Shown here piece after piece: positions 45,831 through 55,896 of a stretch of DNA of 64,000 nucleotides. This DNA is from Mycobacterium kubicae (GTDB lineage Bacteria > Actinomycetota > Actinomycetes > Mycobacteriales > Mycobacteriaceae). The notes below the pieces were generated by a model that was given only the letters and a program-made list of their open reading frames with translations, searched no databases and was not told the origin of the DNA. A program made the translations under genes and the position numbers. The stretch spans positions 806,001 to 870,000 of the forward strand of contig NZ_CP065047.1 in assembly GCF_015689175.1 (NCBI RefSeq), read 5' to 3'. Each line of letters starts with the position of its first letter. The stretch's first letter is position 1.

Positions 45831-47555
45831 CTAGGTGAGAACCGGCGCGGCTTGGCGGCCGCGCACCAACTTGCCGGGGCGAGCGTCGGTCGGCACGCCG
45901 TTTTCGGCGATGATCTGACCCGAGACGACGGTCGCGACGTAGCCTTCGGCGGTCTGGTCGAGGCGCCGTCCGCCGGCGGGCAGGTCGTAACTGATGACCG
46001 GTTTGTGCAGTCGCAGGCCGTCGTGGTCGATGACGTTGAGGTCGGCCTTGTAGCCCACGGCGATGCGTCCCCGGTCGGCCAGCCCGGCCACCCGCGCCGG
46101 CACCGAGGTGAGTTCGCGGACCGCTTCGGCGACGCTGAACCGTCCGGATTTGCGGTCGCGCGCCCAGTGCGCCAGGAAGTACGTCGAGTAGCTCGCGTCG
46201 CAAATCATGCCGTAGTGCGCGCCCCCGTCACCGAGTCCCAGCACCACATCGTCGCGGTGCAAAAGTTTGCCAACGGTGTCCAAAGAGTTGTTCTCCAGGT
46301 TGCTGGTCGCCACCAGCAGCATGGCGCGGCCGTCGTCGTCGAGTAGCCGGTCGTAGGCCTCTTCCATCGGGTTCACCCCGCGGGCGCGGGCCCGGGCGCC
46401 GATGCTGTCTTGCGGGTTGGGCTCGTAGTTCGGGTTGTCTCCCAACGGGAAGATCCAGTCCCAAGCCTGGGCGACGTAGAGGATGGGATGGCCGTGTCCG
46501 GGCTTGTCGGCCAGGATGCGGGCGCGGACCTCCGGCTTGCGCATTTCGGCGACGCGCTCGGCCAGCGGCAGGTGTGCGATTTCGCGGTAACTGGGGTAGA
46601 GCACGAACGGGTTGGCGGTCAGCTGCAGCCCGATGATCAAGCCGATCGGACGCGGCAGCAGCTGGGCGGTGATGTCGCCCCCGGCCGCGTTGGCCTTCTC
46701 GACCATGTTGATCGCGTCCGGCCAGGTCGGGTCGCCGGTGTTGGCGACGACGAGGGTGAACGTCACCGGCAGCCCCACGTCCTCGGCAACGTCGAACACC
46801 GTCTGCAGCACCGGCTGGTAGCCACCGGCCGGGATGTCGGGCACGAACTGCAGCACGCCGCCGCCGCCGTCGACCACACCCTTGGCGATCTCTTCGATCT
46901 CCTCCCGGGCGGCGTCATAGCTGGGGATCGGCGAGCCGCTTTCGGTCTTGTGAATCGTCAGCCGCGACGACGCGAAGCCCAGCGCGCCGACCTCCATGGC
47001 CTCCTTGGCCAGCGCCCGCATCTTGGCCAGATCCTCGGCGGTGGCCGGCTCGCGGTCCGCCCCGCGCTGACCCATCACGTACACCCGCAGCGGCGAGTGC
47101 GGCAAGTAGGCGGCCACATCGATATCGCGCCGGCCCGAGTCCAGCGCGTCCAGGTATTCGGGGAAGGTCTCCCACGTCCACGGCAGCCCGTCGGTCATCA
47201 CGACGCCGGGAATGTCCTCGACCCCGGCCATCACGTCCACGAGCACGTCGTGGTCTTCCTGGCGGCACGGCGCGAAGCCGACACCGCAGTTACCCATCAC
47301 CACGGTGGTCACGCCGTGCGCGGAGGACGGTGTCAGGCGCTCCGACCAGATGGCCTGGCCGTCGTAGTGCGTGTGCAAGTCGACAAAGCCCGGAGTGACC
47401 AGCAGGCCGGTCGCGTCGATCTCGCGCGCCGCATCGCCGCTCACGGTTCCGACCGCCGCGATCACCCCGTCGTGCACCGCGACGTCACCCACGTACGGTT
47501 CACCGCCCAACCCGTCGACGATGGTGCCGTTGCGGACGATCAGGTCATAGGTCAT
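45831..47555 (-). CDS. D-aminoacylase / amidohydrolase-3 family enzyme
   Basis: 574-residue metal-dependent hydrolase similar to N-acyl-D-amino-acid deacylase. It opens with MTYDLIVRNGTIVDGLGGEPYVGDVAVHDGVIAAVG, the composite beta-sandwich of the superfamily. The metal motif is GFVDLHTHYDGQAIW, and VMGNCGVGFAPCRQED carries the conserved metal Cys. Further blocks are the LGLGDGGAHYGMICDASYSTYFL Asp/His region and LADRGRIAVGYKADLNVID at the end. It removes an acyl or similar group from an amide; the substrate is unclear. It is divergent from a VOC gene 46 bases away. Confidence 0.88.
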   Translation of the reverse strand: MTYDLIVRNGTIVDGLGGEPYVGDVAVHDGVIAAVGTVSGDAAREIDATGLLVTPGFVDLHTHYDGQAIWSERLTPSSAHGVTTVVMGNCGVGFAPCRQEDHDVLVDVMAGVEDIPGVVMTDGLPWTWETFPEYLDALDSGRRDIDVAAYLPHSPLRVYVMGQRGADREPATAEDLAKMRALAKEAMEVGALGFASSRLTIHKTESGSPIPSYDAAREEIEEIAKGVVDGGGGVLQFVPDIPAGGYQPVLQTVFDVAEDVGLPVTFTLVVANTGDPTWPDAINMVEKANAAGGDITAQLLPRPIGLIIGLQLTANPFVLYPSYREIAHLPLAERVAEMRKPEVRARILADKPGHGHPILYVAQAWDWIFPLGDNPNYEPNPQDSIGARARARGVNPMEEAYDRLLDDDGRAMLLVATSNLENNSLDTVGKLLHRDDVVLGLGDGGAHYGMICDASYSTYFLAHWARDRKSGRFSVAEAVRELTSVPARVAGLADRGRIAVGYKADLNVIDHDGLRLHKPVISYDLPAGGRRLDQTAEGYVATVVSGQIIAENGVPTDARPGKLVRGRQAAPVLT

Positions 47556-47601
47556 CGAATTAATCTACGACCGTGTCGGTAGCTCATGCCAGGATCGAGC
47601 C

Positions 47602-47976
47602 GTGATCGATCACCTGGGAATCAACTGTGCGGACTACCCGAAGTCGCAGCAGTTCTACGACACGGTGTTGGGTGTGCTGGGCTTCTCCCGGCAGATGGAT
47701 TTCGGCGTCGCCATCGGCTACGGCCGCGACGGGCATCCGGCGTTCTGGATCGCCGATGGCTCCGGGATGGGCCCGAACCGGGAAAACCACGTCGCGTTCC
47801 AGGCCGCCGATGAGGCCGCGGTGCGCGCCTTTCACCAGGCGGCGGTCGACTTGGGCGCCGAGTCGCTGCACGAACCGCGGCTGTGGCCCGAGTACCACCC
47901 CGGTTATTACGGGGCCTTCGTGCGCGATCCGGACGGCAACAACATCGAAGCGGTCTGCCACGGGGCGCTGTCGTAG
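47602..47976 (+). CDS. VOC-family (glyoxalase-like) protein
   Basis: 124-residue single-chain VOC protein, a fold of glyoxalases, dioxygenases and antibiotic-binding proteins. It starts MIDHLGINCADYPKSQQFYDTVLGVLGF, with the metal His near residue 4, and ends YGAFVRDPDGNNIEAVCHG, with the Glu ligand. The RENHVAFQAADEAAVRAFHQAAVDLGA segment gives the second module. GTG 47602. It precedes a DinB-like gene by 10 bases on the same strand. No specific reaction can be assigned. Confidence 0.85.
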   Translation: MIDHLGINCADYPKSQQFYDTVLGVLGFSRQMDFGVAIGYGRDGHPAFWIADGSGMGPNRENHVAFQAADEAAVRAFHQAAVDLGAESLHEPRLWPEYHPGYYGAFVRDPDGNNIEAVCHGALS

Positions 47977-47986
47977 GGTCGCTGAT

Positions 47987-48499
47987 ATGGCCAACCCCGA
48001 TTCCGCGGCCCGAGAGTTGTTGCGCGACGCGTTCACCCGGTTGATCGAACACGTCGACGACATCGCCGACGGCCTGACCGACGACGTCGCCACCTACCGG
48101 CCGACCGACGACGCCAACAGCATCGCGTGGCTGCTCTGGCACAGCGCACGGGTCCAGGACGCCCAATTGGCCGATGTGGCCGGGGTGGAGCAGGTGTACA
48201 GCCGCGACGGCTGGGTGGACCGGCTGGGCCTGGAACTGCCGCCCAATGACACCGGGTACGGGCACGGCCCGCAGGAGGTGGCGAAGGTGCGTGCGCCGGC
48301 GGATCTGCTGGCCGGGTACTACCACGCCGTGCACCAGCTGACCCTCGAGTACGTAGCCGGCATCACCGCCGAGGAGCTGGCCCGCATCGTCGACACCAAC
48401 TGGGACCCGCCGGTGACCGCCAGCGCCCGCTTGGTCAGCATCATCGACGACTGCGCCCAGCACCTCGGCCAGGCCGCCTACCTGAGAGGGATTCAGTAG
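47987..48499 (+). CDS. DinB-like (DUF664) protein, Rv0443-like
   Basis: 170-residue four-helix protein of the DinB/DUF664 superfamily. Metal-binding His positions are suggested by WLLWHSARVQDAQLA, LLAGYYHAVHQLT and DDCAQHLGQAAYLRG, the usual three-helix pattern. Members include mycothiol-dependent enzymes such as maleylpyruvate isomerase; here only a related thiol-transferase or metal-binding role can be proposed. Position and length match Rv0443, upstream of the rskA-sigK pair. Start ATG 47987. Confidence 0.86.
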   Translation: MANPDSAARELLRDAFTRLIEHVDDIADGLTDDVATYRPTDDANSIAWLLWHSARVQDAQLADVAGVEQVYSRDGWVDRLGLELPPNDTGYGHGPQEVAKVRAPADLLAGYYHAVHQLTLEYVAGITAEELARIVDTNWDPPVTASARLVSIIDDCAQHLGQAAYLRGIQ

Positions 48500-48509
48500 G
48501 TTCGAAGGC

Positions 48510-49373
48510 GTGCGATTCGCGGCGGCGGTGCTGTGCTGGCTGATCACCACGATCGCACTGGCGGTGGCGATTCCGGCCGCCTGGACCCAGCTCAACATCG
48601 TCGACGAGGACGGCTACGCCGCGCTGGCGCAACGGGCCGCCGCCGACCCCACCCTGCAGTCGGCCATGGCCGGTGAGCTCACCACCCGGGCGATGGCGCT
48701 CATCATCGAGCACGGCGGCGGACGCTATCCGATCAACAGCTCCGTCGTGCACGACGCCGCCGCCGCGTTCACCGCCGGGCCCGCCTTTCCGCAACTGTTC
48801 GCGCAGCTGAACCGCGCGGTGCACGGCTATGTCTTCAGCGACCCGGCGTCGGTGCGCGACGGCGATCAATGGCTGGTCGATCTGGCGCCGATGCTGAAGG
48901 ACCCGACGATCCAGCAGATGCTCAGCAGCTACCACGTGACGGTGCCCACGACGCTGCGGGTGCCGGTGACGGCGACGGTGTCGCAGCCGATGCGGCAGGG
49001 GCAGCTGCGACGGCTGGCGGTGTGGGGACCCGGGGTGACGATCGGCGCGGTGGCCGTCAGCGCTGTTGGTGGGTTGCTGACGCTGCTCATCGCGCGCGGC
49101 CGCGGCCGGGCGCTGACCAGCCTGGGCGTGTCGGTGCTGCTGGTGGGGGCGGTGGGGTGGGCCGGGCTGGAAACCGTCTGGCGGTATATCAACGCCGCGC
49201 TCAATCAGACCACCGGCGACATCCGCCGGGTGGCCGACGTGATGGTCAGCTACGCCGAACGCGGCTTGCACGTGTGGCTCAACTTGGCGCTGGTCGCCGG
49301 CGCGGCACTGGTCGTCCTCGGCGTGCTCGCCGCGGTGGGCGGCAGCGTGGTGAAGCGACCGGCGCAGCCCTAA
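48510..49373 (+). CDS. Membrane protein of unknown function
   Basis: 287-residue protein. A first membrane segment at the N-terminus (AAAVLCWLITTIALAVAIPAAW) is followed by an exported domain of about 150 residues without cysteines (NIVDEDGYAALAQRAAADPTLQSAM). Three more hydrophobic segments follow: GVTIGAVAVSAVGGLLTLLIA, SLGVSVLLVGAVGWAGLE, and VWLNLALVAGAALVVLGVLAAV. GTG 48510 starts 10 bases after the DinB-like gene. It ends eight bases from the convergent end of rskA. I recognise no named family. Confidence 0.75.
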   Translation: MRFAAAVLCWLITTIALAVAIPAAWTQLNIVDEDGYAALAQRAAADPTLQSAMAGELTTRAMALIIEHGGGRYPINSSVVHDAAAAFTAGPAFPQLFAQLNRAVHGYVFSDPASVRDGDQWLVDLAPMLKDPTIQQMLSSYHVTVPTTLRVPVTATVSQPMRQGQLRRLAVWGPGVTIGAVAVSAVGGLLTLLIARGRGRALTSLGVSVLLVGAVGWAGLETVWRYINAALNQTTGDIRRVADVMVSYAERGLHVWLNLALVAGAALVVLGVLAAVGGSVVKRPAQP

Positions 49374-49381
49374 GCCCAGCG

Positions 49382-50080
49382 CTAACCCAGCGGCAGCTCG
49401 GCCAATATCGCGCCGGTCGGCTGAGGCGATCCGGCGCCCGGTTCGACGGTGAATGCCAGCGCCGTCGAGCTGCCCAGGTCATCCAGCGTGGCCTTGGTCG
49501 ACGGCGTCACCGCCGCGGCCCCCATCGTCCCGGCCGAGGTGGGGCCCTTGGCGCCCAACAGCCACATCTGATACACGGTGCCCTGCGACGGCGGCGGCAC
49601 GTTGTTCATCACCAGCACACCGGCGTTGCGGTCACGGGAGAACACCACCGTGGCCGTGCCGTTGCCCAAGGGGCGCGAAACGGTCCGCACGTCTGGGGCG
49701 GTCAGCACCTGCTCGGTGAGGGTCGGCGGCGTCGACGGCCGGGTCAGCACGCCGAGCCCGAACGCCGCCAGACCGATGACGACGGCCGCCGCGGCAGCTA
49801 AAGCAGTTGTGCGCCAACGTGATTGACGCTTTGCACCAGCAGGCTTGGTCTGCGCCAGCAATGCCGCGCGCAGCTGCGGCGGCGGCTCGACGGCCGTCAC
49901 CGCCGACAGGGTCGCCATTGTCTCGCGCACCGCACGTACCTCGTCGTCGAAGGCCGTGGCCACCGACGCCGGCGCGGCGGCCACCCGCCGCTCGATCTCT
50001 GCCCGCTCCGCGTCGGACACGGCGTGCAACGCATACGGGGTGGCCAGCTCGAGCAGTTCGAAGTCATTGGGTTGAGTCAT
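49382..50080 (-). CDS. rskA: Anti-sigma-K factor RskA
   Basis: Single-pass membrane protein that holds SigK inactive until it is cleaved. 232 residues, the H37Rv length as I recall. Residues 1-85 form the cytoplasmic sigma-binding domain ([26 protein letters not shown]). A membrane segment lies at about 91-112 ([21 protein letters not shown]), and the outer domain ends in [26 protein letters not shown] and [25 protein letters not shown], typical of RskA. The ATG overlaps the sigK stop (ATGA). Confidence 0.95.
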   Translation of the reverse strand: MTQPNDFELLELATPYALHAVSDAERAEIERRVAAAPASVATAFDDEVRAVRETMATLSAVTAVEPPPQLRAALLAQTKPAGAKRQSRWRTTALAAAAAVVIGLAAFGLGVLTRPSTPPTLTEQVLTAPDVRTVSRPLGNGTATVVFSRDRNAGVLVMNNVPPPSQGTVYQMWLLGAKGPTSAGTMGAAAVTPSTKATLDDLGSSTALAFTVEPGAGSPQPTGAILAELPLG

Positions 50081-50640
50081 GCCGCGTCCAGACAGTTGCG
50101 CAACCCGCGCAGCGCATCGCGCATGCGGGACTTGATCGTGGACAGGTTGGCCGACAACTGCTGCGAGACTTCGGCATACGTCAGTCCGCCGTAGTAGGCC
50201 AACTCGATGCAGCGGCGCTGGGCGTCGGTGAGCGCCTCCAGGCACTGGGTCACCCGACGACGTTCATCACCGGCGATGGCCGAATCGGCGACGACGTCGG
50301 TGGCGCGTTCGACGCTGGTCATGCCGTAGCGCGACTCCCGCTGAGTGCCGGCTTGCTCGCTGCGCACCCGGTCAATGGCGCGCCGGTGTGTCATGGTCAA
50401 CAGCCAGGCCAGCGCGGAACCTTTGGCCGAATCGAACTCCGAAGCGGTGCGCCACACCTCGAGGTAGATCTCCTGGGTGGTTTCCTCGCTGTATCCAGCA
50501 TCACGCAGCACCCTGGTCACCAGTCCGTACACCCGGGTCTTGGTTTGGTCGTAGAACGCGGCGAACGCCGCATCGTCGCCTCGGGCCACCCGGCGCAGCA
50601 AGGCGTCCAGGTCGCTGCTTTGCGGCGCGGGTCCGGTCAT
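50077..50640 (-). CDS. sigK: ECF RNA polymerase sigma factor SigK
   Basis: 187-residue ECF sigma factor, the same length as Rv0445c. Region 2 is [46 protein letters not shown] with [20 protein letters not shown]. Region 4 is [48 protein letters not shown]. In M. tuberculosis SigK drives mpt70/mpt83 and the genes upstream of itself. It is coupled to rskA by an ATGA overlap. Only one of the usual upstream genes remains in this window. Confidence 0.96.
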   Translation of the reverse strand: MTGPAPQSSDLDALLRRVARGDDAAFAAFYDQTKTRVYGLVTRVLRDAGYSEETTQEIYLEVWRTASEFDSAKGSALAWLLTMTHRRAIDRVRSEQAGTQRESRYGMTSVERATDVVADSAIAGDERRRVTQCLEALTDAQRRCIELAYYGGLTYAEVSQQLSANLSTIKSRMRDALRGLRNCLDAA

Positions 50641-50694
50641 CGGTCGGTAGCCTAGCGCCAGCCGGTGGCTGGTGAGCCAAGCCGGTACACAGTT

Positions 50695-51330
50695 TCACCG
50701 GTTGCCTCGCAACCTGCGCGTCGCCGCGCGGTGCAACCACAGCCGCGGCGCCATTGCCCATCCCCGCACCGGGCGCCGCTGACCGCGCAGCGCGGCGGTG
50801 AACGTCAGCCGGTCTTCGTGATGCAACGACACCACGACATCCACCTCCTGCGCCGGTGGCGGCGCCAGCACCAAGTACCGGCCGCCCCGGGCAAGAAACG
50901 GTGGGCAGAGCCCCTCGCGGACCAGTACGGGCACATCGGCCGGCGGCAGCAGGCAGGCGTGTCGGCCGCCGTCGGCGGTGCTCACCGTGGCGATCACGTG
51001 GCGCACCGTGCCGTCGCGGTCATGACACCAGAACAGGCTCAAGGAGCAACCGCGAACGGGACCCTGCAGCAGGGCGGTGATCCGCCCCTCGGGCGCGGAC
51101 TCGCCGTGTTCGGCGACGAACGCTCGCACCCGATTCGGCAGCGAGCCGTCCCACCGGCCCGCGAAGTGATCCTCGCCGTTCAATCGCAGGAATGGACGCA
51201 GCCACCAGGGCAGGTCGGGGATCCGGTCCAGATCGACGTACCAGCTGTAGCTGAGGTACTCGAACGTGTGCTGCACCGGCGCCTGCCCGGAGTAGCTGAA
51301 CCAGGTGCGGTAGCTCGCCGGCGTCGACAT
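50695..51330 (-). CDS. DUF1365 protein (Rv0448c-like)
   Basis: 211-residue DUF1365 protein from ATG 51330. It has the family opening TPASYRTWFSYSGQAPVQHTFEYLSYSWYVDLDRIPDLPWWLRPF, then GRITALLQGPVRGCSLSLFWCHDRDG, and the VSLHHEDRLTFTAALRGQRRPV end. DUF1365 genes usually occur with a FAD amine-oxidase-like gene and a cyclopropane-synthase gene. In H37Rv these are Rv0449c and ufaA1 (Rv0447c), placed between mmpL4 and sigK. Here neither is present; the gene lies 54 bases upstream of sigK and about 110 bases after mmpL. It appears to be a survivor of the cluster. Confidence 0.85.
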   Translation of the reverse strand: MSTPASYRTWFSYSGQAPVQHTFEYLSYSWYVDLDRIPDLPWWLRPFLRLNGEDHFAGRWDGSLPNRVRAFVAEHGESAPEGRITALLQGPVRGCSLSLFWCHDRDGTVRHVIATVSTADGGRHACLLPPADVPVLVREGLCPPFLARGGRYLVLAPPPAQEVDVVVSLHHEDRLTFTAALRGQRRPVRGWAMAPRLWLHRAATRRLRGNR

Positions 51331-51442
51331 CCCCGCAGGGGCCGACGCGGACAAGTCCGTGGCAGCCGGCGGGCTCGCGGGGTGACTGTGCTGCACACCT
51401 TGTATTCGGAGCCCACCGACGGGTGGACGGAGGTGTCAGCGG

Positions 51443-54352
51443 CTAGCTGGAACCCCGCTCAGACTGGCTGTAGGCCGCGAAGCGCTCGGTGGGTGGCTCA
51501 CTGTCCGGCAGCGCCGGGCTGCGCGCCGGGCGGGTACGCACCCGCATCGGCCACCAGAACCAGCGGCCCAGCAGTGCGGCGATGGACGGCGTCATGAACG
51601 AGCGCACGATCAAGGTGTCGAACAGCAGACCCAGACCGATCGTGGTACCGACCTGGCCGATGACCCGCAGGTCACTGACGATCATGGAGGCCATGGTGAA
51701 GGCGAACACCAGCCCGGCGTTGGTGACGACCTTGCCGGTGCCGCCCATCGAGCGGATGATGCCGGTCTTCAACCCGGCATGGATCTCTTCTTTGAACCGC
51801 GAGACCAGCAACAGGTTGTAGTCCGAGCCCACCGCCAACAACACGATCACCGACATCGCCAGCACCATGTAGTGCAAGTCGACGGCCAAGATGTGCTGCC
51901 ACAACAACACCGACAACCCGAACGAGGCGCCCAGCGACAGCGCGACCGTGCCCACGATCACGGCCGCGGCCACGAATGCGCGGGTCAGGATCAGCATGAT
52001 GATGAAGATCAGGCACAGCGAGGAGATGGCGGCGATGACCAGGTCCCAGTTGGCGCCTTGGGAGATGTCTTTGAACACTGCGGCGGTGCCGGCGATGTAG
52101 ATCTTGGCGTCTTCGAGTGGGGTGCCCTTGAGTGACTCCTCGGCGGCGGTGCGGATCTTGTCGATGCTGGCGATGCCTTCGGCGGTTTGCGGGTCACCGC
52201 GGTGCAAGATGATGAACCGCGCGGCGTGCCCGTCGGGGGACAAAAATGAGTTCATGGCCCGCTGGAAGTCCTTGTTTTTGAACACCTCGGGTGGCAGGTA
52301 GAACGAGTCGTCGTTCTTGGCGGCATCGAACGCCTTGCCCATGGCGTTGGCGTTTTCGCTCATTTCGTCCATCTGGCTGAAGATGCCCGACATGGTGCTG
52401 TGCATGGTCAGCATCATGGTGCGGGTGCTTTCCATGGTCGCGATCATCGGCGGGAACGTCGCGATCATCTGCGGCATCAGCGCATCGAGGTTCTTGATGT
52501 CAGCGACCAGGGTGTTGAGGCGTTCGTCGATCTGATCCAGCCCGTCGAGGGCGTCGAAGATCGACCGCAACGACCAGCAGATCGGGATGTCATAGCAGTG
52601 CTTTTCCCAGTAGAAGTAGCTGCGGATGGGGCGCCAGAAGTCGTCGAAATCGGCGATGTGGTCGCGCAGTTCGGTGGTGATCTGCTGCATCTCGATGGTG
52701 TCGTTGACCATGCGGTGGGTGTTGGCCACCAGTTGGGTCATCAGGTCATACATGTGGCGCATCGTCAGGACCATGGTGCCCATGTCGTCGGCCTGCTTGA
52801 GCATGTCGTCCATGCGGTCGCGCTGGTACTTCATCGTCTGCACTTGGCCGGCGTTCTGCATGCTGATCTGAAACGGGATCGAGGTGTGGTCCATCGCGGT
52901 GCCATCGGGGCGGGTGATGGCCTGGACCCGCGAGATGCCCGGCACCCGAAAGATCCCCTTGGCCAGCTTGTCGATCACCAGGAAGTCCGCCGGATTGCGC
53001 ATATCGTGATCGGACTCGATCATCAAAATCTCGGGCTTCATCCGGGCCTGGGAGAAGTGCCGATCGGCGGCCGCGAACCCTTCGTTGGCCGGGATGTCCG
53101 TGGGCAGGTAGGCCCGGTCGTTGTAGTTGATCCGGTAGCCGGGCAGCGCGAGTAGGCCGACCAGGGCGACCGCGCAGGTGGCGGCCAGCACCGGCAGCGG
53201 CCAGCGCACCACCACCGTGCCCACCCGTCGCCAGCCGCGGAAACTCAACCGCCGCTTGGGATCGAACAAGCCGAACCGGCTGCCGACAGTCAGCACTGCG
53301 GGGCCCAGGGTGAGCGCGCACAGGACCGCGACCGTCAGGCCGAGCGCACACGGGATGCCGAGTGTCTCGAAGTAAGGCATGCGGGCGAACTTCAGGCAGA
53401 AGGTGGCGCCGGCGATCGTCAACCCGGACCCCAGGATCACATGGGCGGTGCCGCGATACATCGTGTAGAACGCCGCTTCTTTGTCCTCGCCGAGCTGCCG
53501 CGCCTCGTGATAGCGCCCGAAGATGAAGATCCCATAGTCGGTGCCGGCCGCGATCGCCAGCGAGGTGAGCAGGCTGACGGCGAAAGTGGACAGACCGATG
53601 GCCCCGCTATGGCCCAGCAACGCCACCACCCCGCGTGCGGCGGTCAACTCGAAGCCCACGGTGATCAGCAGCACGATGACGGTGATCACCGACCGGTAGA
53701 CGGCCAGCAACATCAGGAAGATCACGGCGACGGTAGTGACGGTGATCTTGATCATCGATTTGTCGCCGCTGTTGTGCATGTCGCTGACCAGCGCCGAGGC
53801 CCCGGTCACATACGTCGTGAGGCCCGGCGGGGCGGGGGTTTCGGCCACGATCTTGCGGACCGCGTCGACGGATTCGTTGCCCAGCGGCTCGCCCTGGTTG
53901 CCGGCGAGATTGATCTGGACGTACGCCGCCTTGCCGTCGTTGCTCTGAGCGCCGGCCGCGGTGAGCGGATCTCCCCAGAAATCTTGAACGTTGGTGACGT
54001 GTGCCTTGTCGGCCCGGAATTTGCGAATCAAGACGTCGTAGTACCGGTGGGCCTCATCGCCCAACTGCTGCTTGCTCTCCAGGATGACCATCGCCGAGCT
54101 GTCGGAGTTGCCCTCGTGGAAGACCTCACCCATGCGCTTCATCGCCTCATAGGAGGGCGCCTCTTTCGGGCTCAGCGACACCGAGCGTTCCTGGCCGACC
54201 ACCTCCAGGGACGGGACGAACAAGCTCAGCACGACGCACAGCGCGATCCAGCCCAGGATGATCGGCACCGCGAAGGCATGGATCATCCGGGCGATGAAGG
54301 GCCTCTCGGCGTGCGTGCTGGCTTGAGGCTCGTTGGCGAATGTGGTGGTCAC
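51443..54352 (-). CDS. mmpL4: RND-family lipid/siderophore exporter MmpL4
   Basis: 969-residue inner-membrane transporter, powered by the proton gradient. It has the MmpL plan: a first helix ([20 protein letters not shown]), a periplasmic domain with conserved [29 protein letters not shown], a helix bundle with [29 protein letters not shown], a second periplasmic domain with the [25 protein letters not shown] signature and a helical hairpin of Met-rich repeats, and a second bundle with [18 protein letters not shown]. The Asp-Tyr pairs in GTDYG and GSDYN are the proton-relay positions. GTG 54352 overlaps the mmpS4 stop. The homologue exports mycobactin-type siderophores with MmpS4. Confidence 0.93.
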   Translation of the reverse strand: MTTTFANEPQASTHAERPFIARMIHAFAVPIILGWIALCVVLSLFVPSLEVVGQERSVSLSPKEAPSYEAMKRMGEVFHEGNSDSSAMVILESKQQLGDEAHRYYDVLIRKFRADKAHVTNVQDFWGDPLTAAGAQSNDGKAAYVQINLAGNQGEPLGNESVDAVRKIVAETPAPPGLTTYVTGASALVSDMHNSGDKSMIKITVTTVAVIFLMLLAVYRSVITVIVLLITVGFELTAARGVVALLGHSGAIGLSTFAVSLLTSLAIAAGTDYGIFIFGRYHEARQLGEDKEAAFYTMYRGTAHVILGSGLTIAGATFCLKFARMPYFETLGIPCALGLTVAVLCALTLGPAVLTVGSRFGLFDPKRRLSFRGWRRVGTVVVRWPLPVLAATCAVALVGLLALPGYRINYNDRAYLPTDIPANEGFAAADRHFSQARMKPEILMIESDHDMRNPADFLVIDKLAKGIFRVPGISRVQAITRPDGTAMDHTSIPFQISMQNAGQVQTMKYQRDRMDDMLKQADDMGTMVLTMRHMYDLMTQLVANTHRMVNDTIEMQQITTELRDHIADFDDFWRPIRSYFYWEKHCYDIPICWSLRSIFDALDGLDQIDERLNTLVADIKNLDALMPQMIATFPPMIATMESTRTMMLTMHSTMSGIFSQMDEMSENANAMGKAFDAAKNDDSFYLPPEVFKNKDFQRAMNSFLSPDGHAARFIILHRGDPQTAEGIASIDKIRTAAEESLKGTPLEDAKIYIAGTAAVFKDISQGANWDLVIAAISSLCLIFIIMLILTRAFVAAAVIVGTVALSLGASFGLSVLLWQHILAVDLHYMVLAMSVIVLLAVGSDYNLLLVSRFKEEIHAGLKTGIIRSMGGTGKVVTNAGLVFAFTMASMIVSDLRVIGQVGTTIGLGLLFDTLIVRSFMTPSIAALLGRWFWWPMRVRTRPARSPALPDSEPPTERFAAYSQSERGSS

Positions 54353-54771
54353 GCCGATTTCACCAAGCAATAGGTGAATGCATTGACCTCGTTGGAAACG
54401 TGCTCGGCCTTGACGACGCCGTCCACCGTGATCCGGCAGCCAATGCTGTCGCTATTGCCTTGTGCCACAAGGTTTCCCATAACGGCAGCCAAGGTTGTCG
54501 TGACATGCAACGACCAGGGCAAGACTGCTCCATCAACGCGTTTGGGATCGGAATTGACATCGAAATAGCTGATGTCGGCGACCGTTCCGGGTGGTCCCCA
54601 GACTTCGTACGAAATCTGTTTGGGATTAAACGGTTTGCTGTTTTCCAGGTTGCTGTCGGAGTATGCCTCGCGCTTCTCGGAGGCGAAAAAGCCGCGAACT
54701 CGGTGCACGGTAAAACCCCCGGCGATGACGACCGCCAGGATTACCAGCGGAATCCAGGTCCGCGCCAGCAC
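54349..54771 (-). CDS. mmpS4: Membrane protein MmpS4
   Basis: 140-residue partner of MmpL4, the same length as Rv0451c. One N-terminal membrane helix ([24 protein letters not shown]) precedes a periplasmic beta-sandwich: [30 protein letters not shown], ending [32 protein letters not shown] with two Cys that form the family disulfide. The GTG has a poor ribosome site. Overlap with mmpL4 (GTGA) ties expression of the two. A candidate iron box lies about 117 bases upstream. Confidence 0.92.
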   Translation of the reverse strand: MLARTWIPLVILAVVIAGGFTVHRVRGFFASEKREAYSDSNLENSKPFNPKQISYEVWGPPGTVADISYFDVNSDPKRVDGAVLPWSLHVTTTLAAVMGNLVAQGNSDSIGCRITVDGVVKAEHVSNEVNAFTYCLVKSA

Positions 54772-54887
54772 CCTGAAAATCTCAAATCCCCTCTACCGGT
54801 AGGCATTTCTTCGGGCGGAACTTACGTGGCCCGCGCAAACCTGTGCAACTGCGATGGCCGCGCCCCGCACGCGCCCCAATCGTCGAG

Positions 54888-54906
54888 ACAACCAAGCCTT
54901 ACCTAA
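54888..54906 (-). promoter_or_regulatory. Candidate IdeR iron box upstream of mmpS4
   Basis: On the minus strand the 19 bases read TTAGGTAAGGCTTGGTTGT, matching the recalled IdeR consensus TTAGGTTAGGCTAACCTAA best in the left half (TTAGGT, then AGGCT). The overlapping TTAACTTAGG extends the similarity. In M. tuberculosis mmpS4-mmpL4 is iron-repressed through IdeR, so a box here is expected. The match is partial. Confidence 0.5.
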
Positions 54907-55053
54907 GTTAACCACGACCCCAGACATGCTAGGTCCGGAGTTCTCACTCCCTCCTAGTCGCACCGAAGGTGTAACGCATATCACGTGCGTAACCGCACGG
55001 TACCGCCTGCTATTACGTGTCGCAAATCACACTATGTGCGTTATCCTCTGCCG

Positions 55054-55722
55054 ATGGCGCAACTGAGCTTCCGGCGCGCGCGCACCGAGGAGAACAAGCG
55101 CCAACGTGCGGCGGCGTTGGTCGAGGCCGCGCGCTCGCTGGCCTCTGAAACCGGCGTTGCGTCCGTGACGTTGACCGCCGTGGCCAGCCGCGCAGGCATC
55201 CACTACTCGGCGGTCCGCCGCTACTTCACCTCCCATAAAGAGGTCCTGCTGCACCTGTCGGCCGAAGGTTGGGTGCGGTGGTCCAACACCGTGTGCGAGC
55301 AGCTGACCGCTCCCGAGGCCATGACGCCGGAGCGGGTGGCCGAGACCCTGGCCAACGGCCTTGCCGCCGACCCGCTGTTCTGCGACCTGCTGGCCAATCT
55401 GCATCTGCATCTTGAACACGAAGTGGAGATCGAACGCGTCATCGAGATCCGACGAACCATCGCTGCTGCGGCAATCGCGCTGGCCGATGCGATCGAGCGG
55501 GCCCTGCCCGCGCTCGGGCGGTCCGGCGCCTTCGACATTCTGATCGCCGCCTACTCACTGGCCGCGGCGTTCTGGCAGATCGCCAATCCGCCGGCCAAGA
55601 TTTCGGACGTCTACGAGGAAGATCCTGAGGTACTCCCGCCGGAATGGAACATCGAATTCGGTTCCGCGCTCACCCGGGTACTCAGCGCGACCTGCATCGG
55701 CACGCTTTCGGGGGCTCGATGA
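55054..55722 (+). CDS. TetR-family regulator between two mmpS/mmpL pairs (Rv0452-like)
   Basis: 222-residue TetR protein. The DNA-binding part is ALVEAARSLASETGVASVTLTAVASRAGIHYSAVRRYFTSHKEVLLHLSAEGW, followed by a helical ligand domain with TetR_C_17-like features (LAADPLFCDLLANLHLHLEHEVEIERVIEIRR). It is divergent from mmpS4 and upstream of the second mmpS, so it can control either. In H37Rv the gene at this place is Rv0452. The 282-base gap upstream (54772-55053) contains repeated ACGTG and TGCGT(A/T)A motifs that may be its sites. Confidence 0.88.
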   Translation: MAQLSFRRARTEENKRQRAAALVEAARSLASETGVASVTLTAVASRAGIHYSAVRRYFTSHKEVLLHLSAEGWVRWSNTVCEQLTAPEAMTPERVAETLANGLAADPLFCDLLANLHLHLEHEVEIERVIEIRRTIAAAAIALADAIERALPALGRSGAFDILIAAYSLAAAFWQIANPPAKISDVYEEDPEVLPPEWNIEFGSALTRVLSATCIGTLSGAR

Positions 55723-55821
55723 CCAGCGCGGAACGTATGACGTCGGACGGGCCGTCGGTGCGCGCGCCTCGATGGCACCGGGCCTTGATGCACCACGTCG
55801 CGCTTTGCTACCGGGTTTGCA

Positions 55822-55840
55822 TTAGGTTAGGGGGCCTAAG
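55822..55840 (+). promoter_or_regulatory. Candidate IdeR iron box upstream of the second mmpS gene
   Basis: The sequence TTAGGTTAGGGGGCCTAAG starts with ten bases identical to the recalled IdeR consensus and ends with a CCTAA arm, one base out of register. TTGACA and TAGGCTAAT follow at once (55841-55856). The box is centred about 66 bases before the mmpS start. Confidence 0.5.
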
Positions 55841-55896
55841 TTGACATATAGGCTAATTAGTTGGCGGCTCTCGTCACTGGTTAAGAAAGCGCGGCC

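Noticed and set aside
55841..55870. TTGACA at 55841 as a simple SigA promoter
   Set aside because: No acceptable -10 hexamer lies 16-18 bases downstream; the element is more likely part of the iron-box region.
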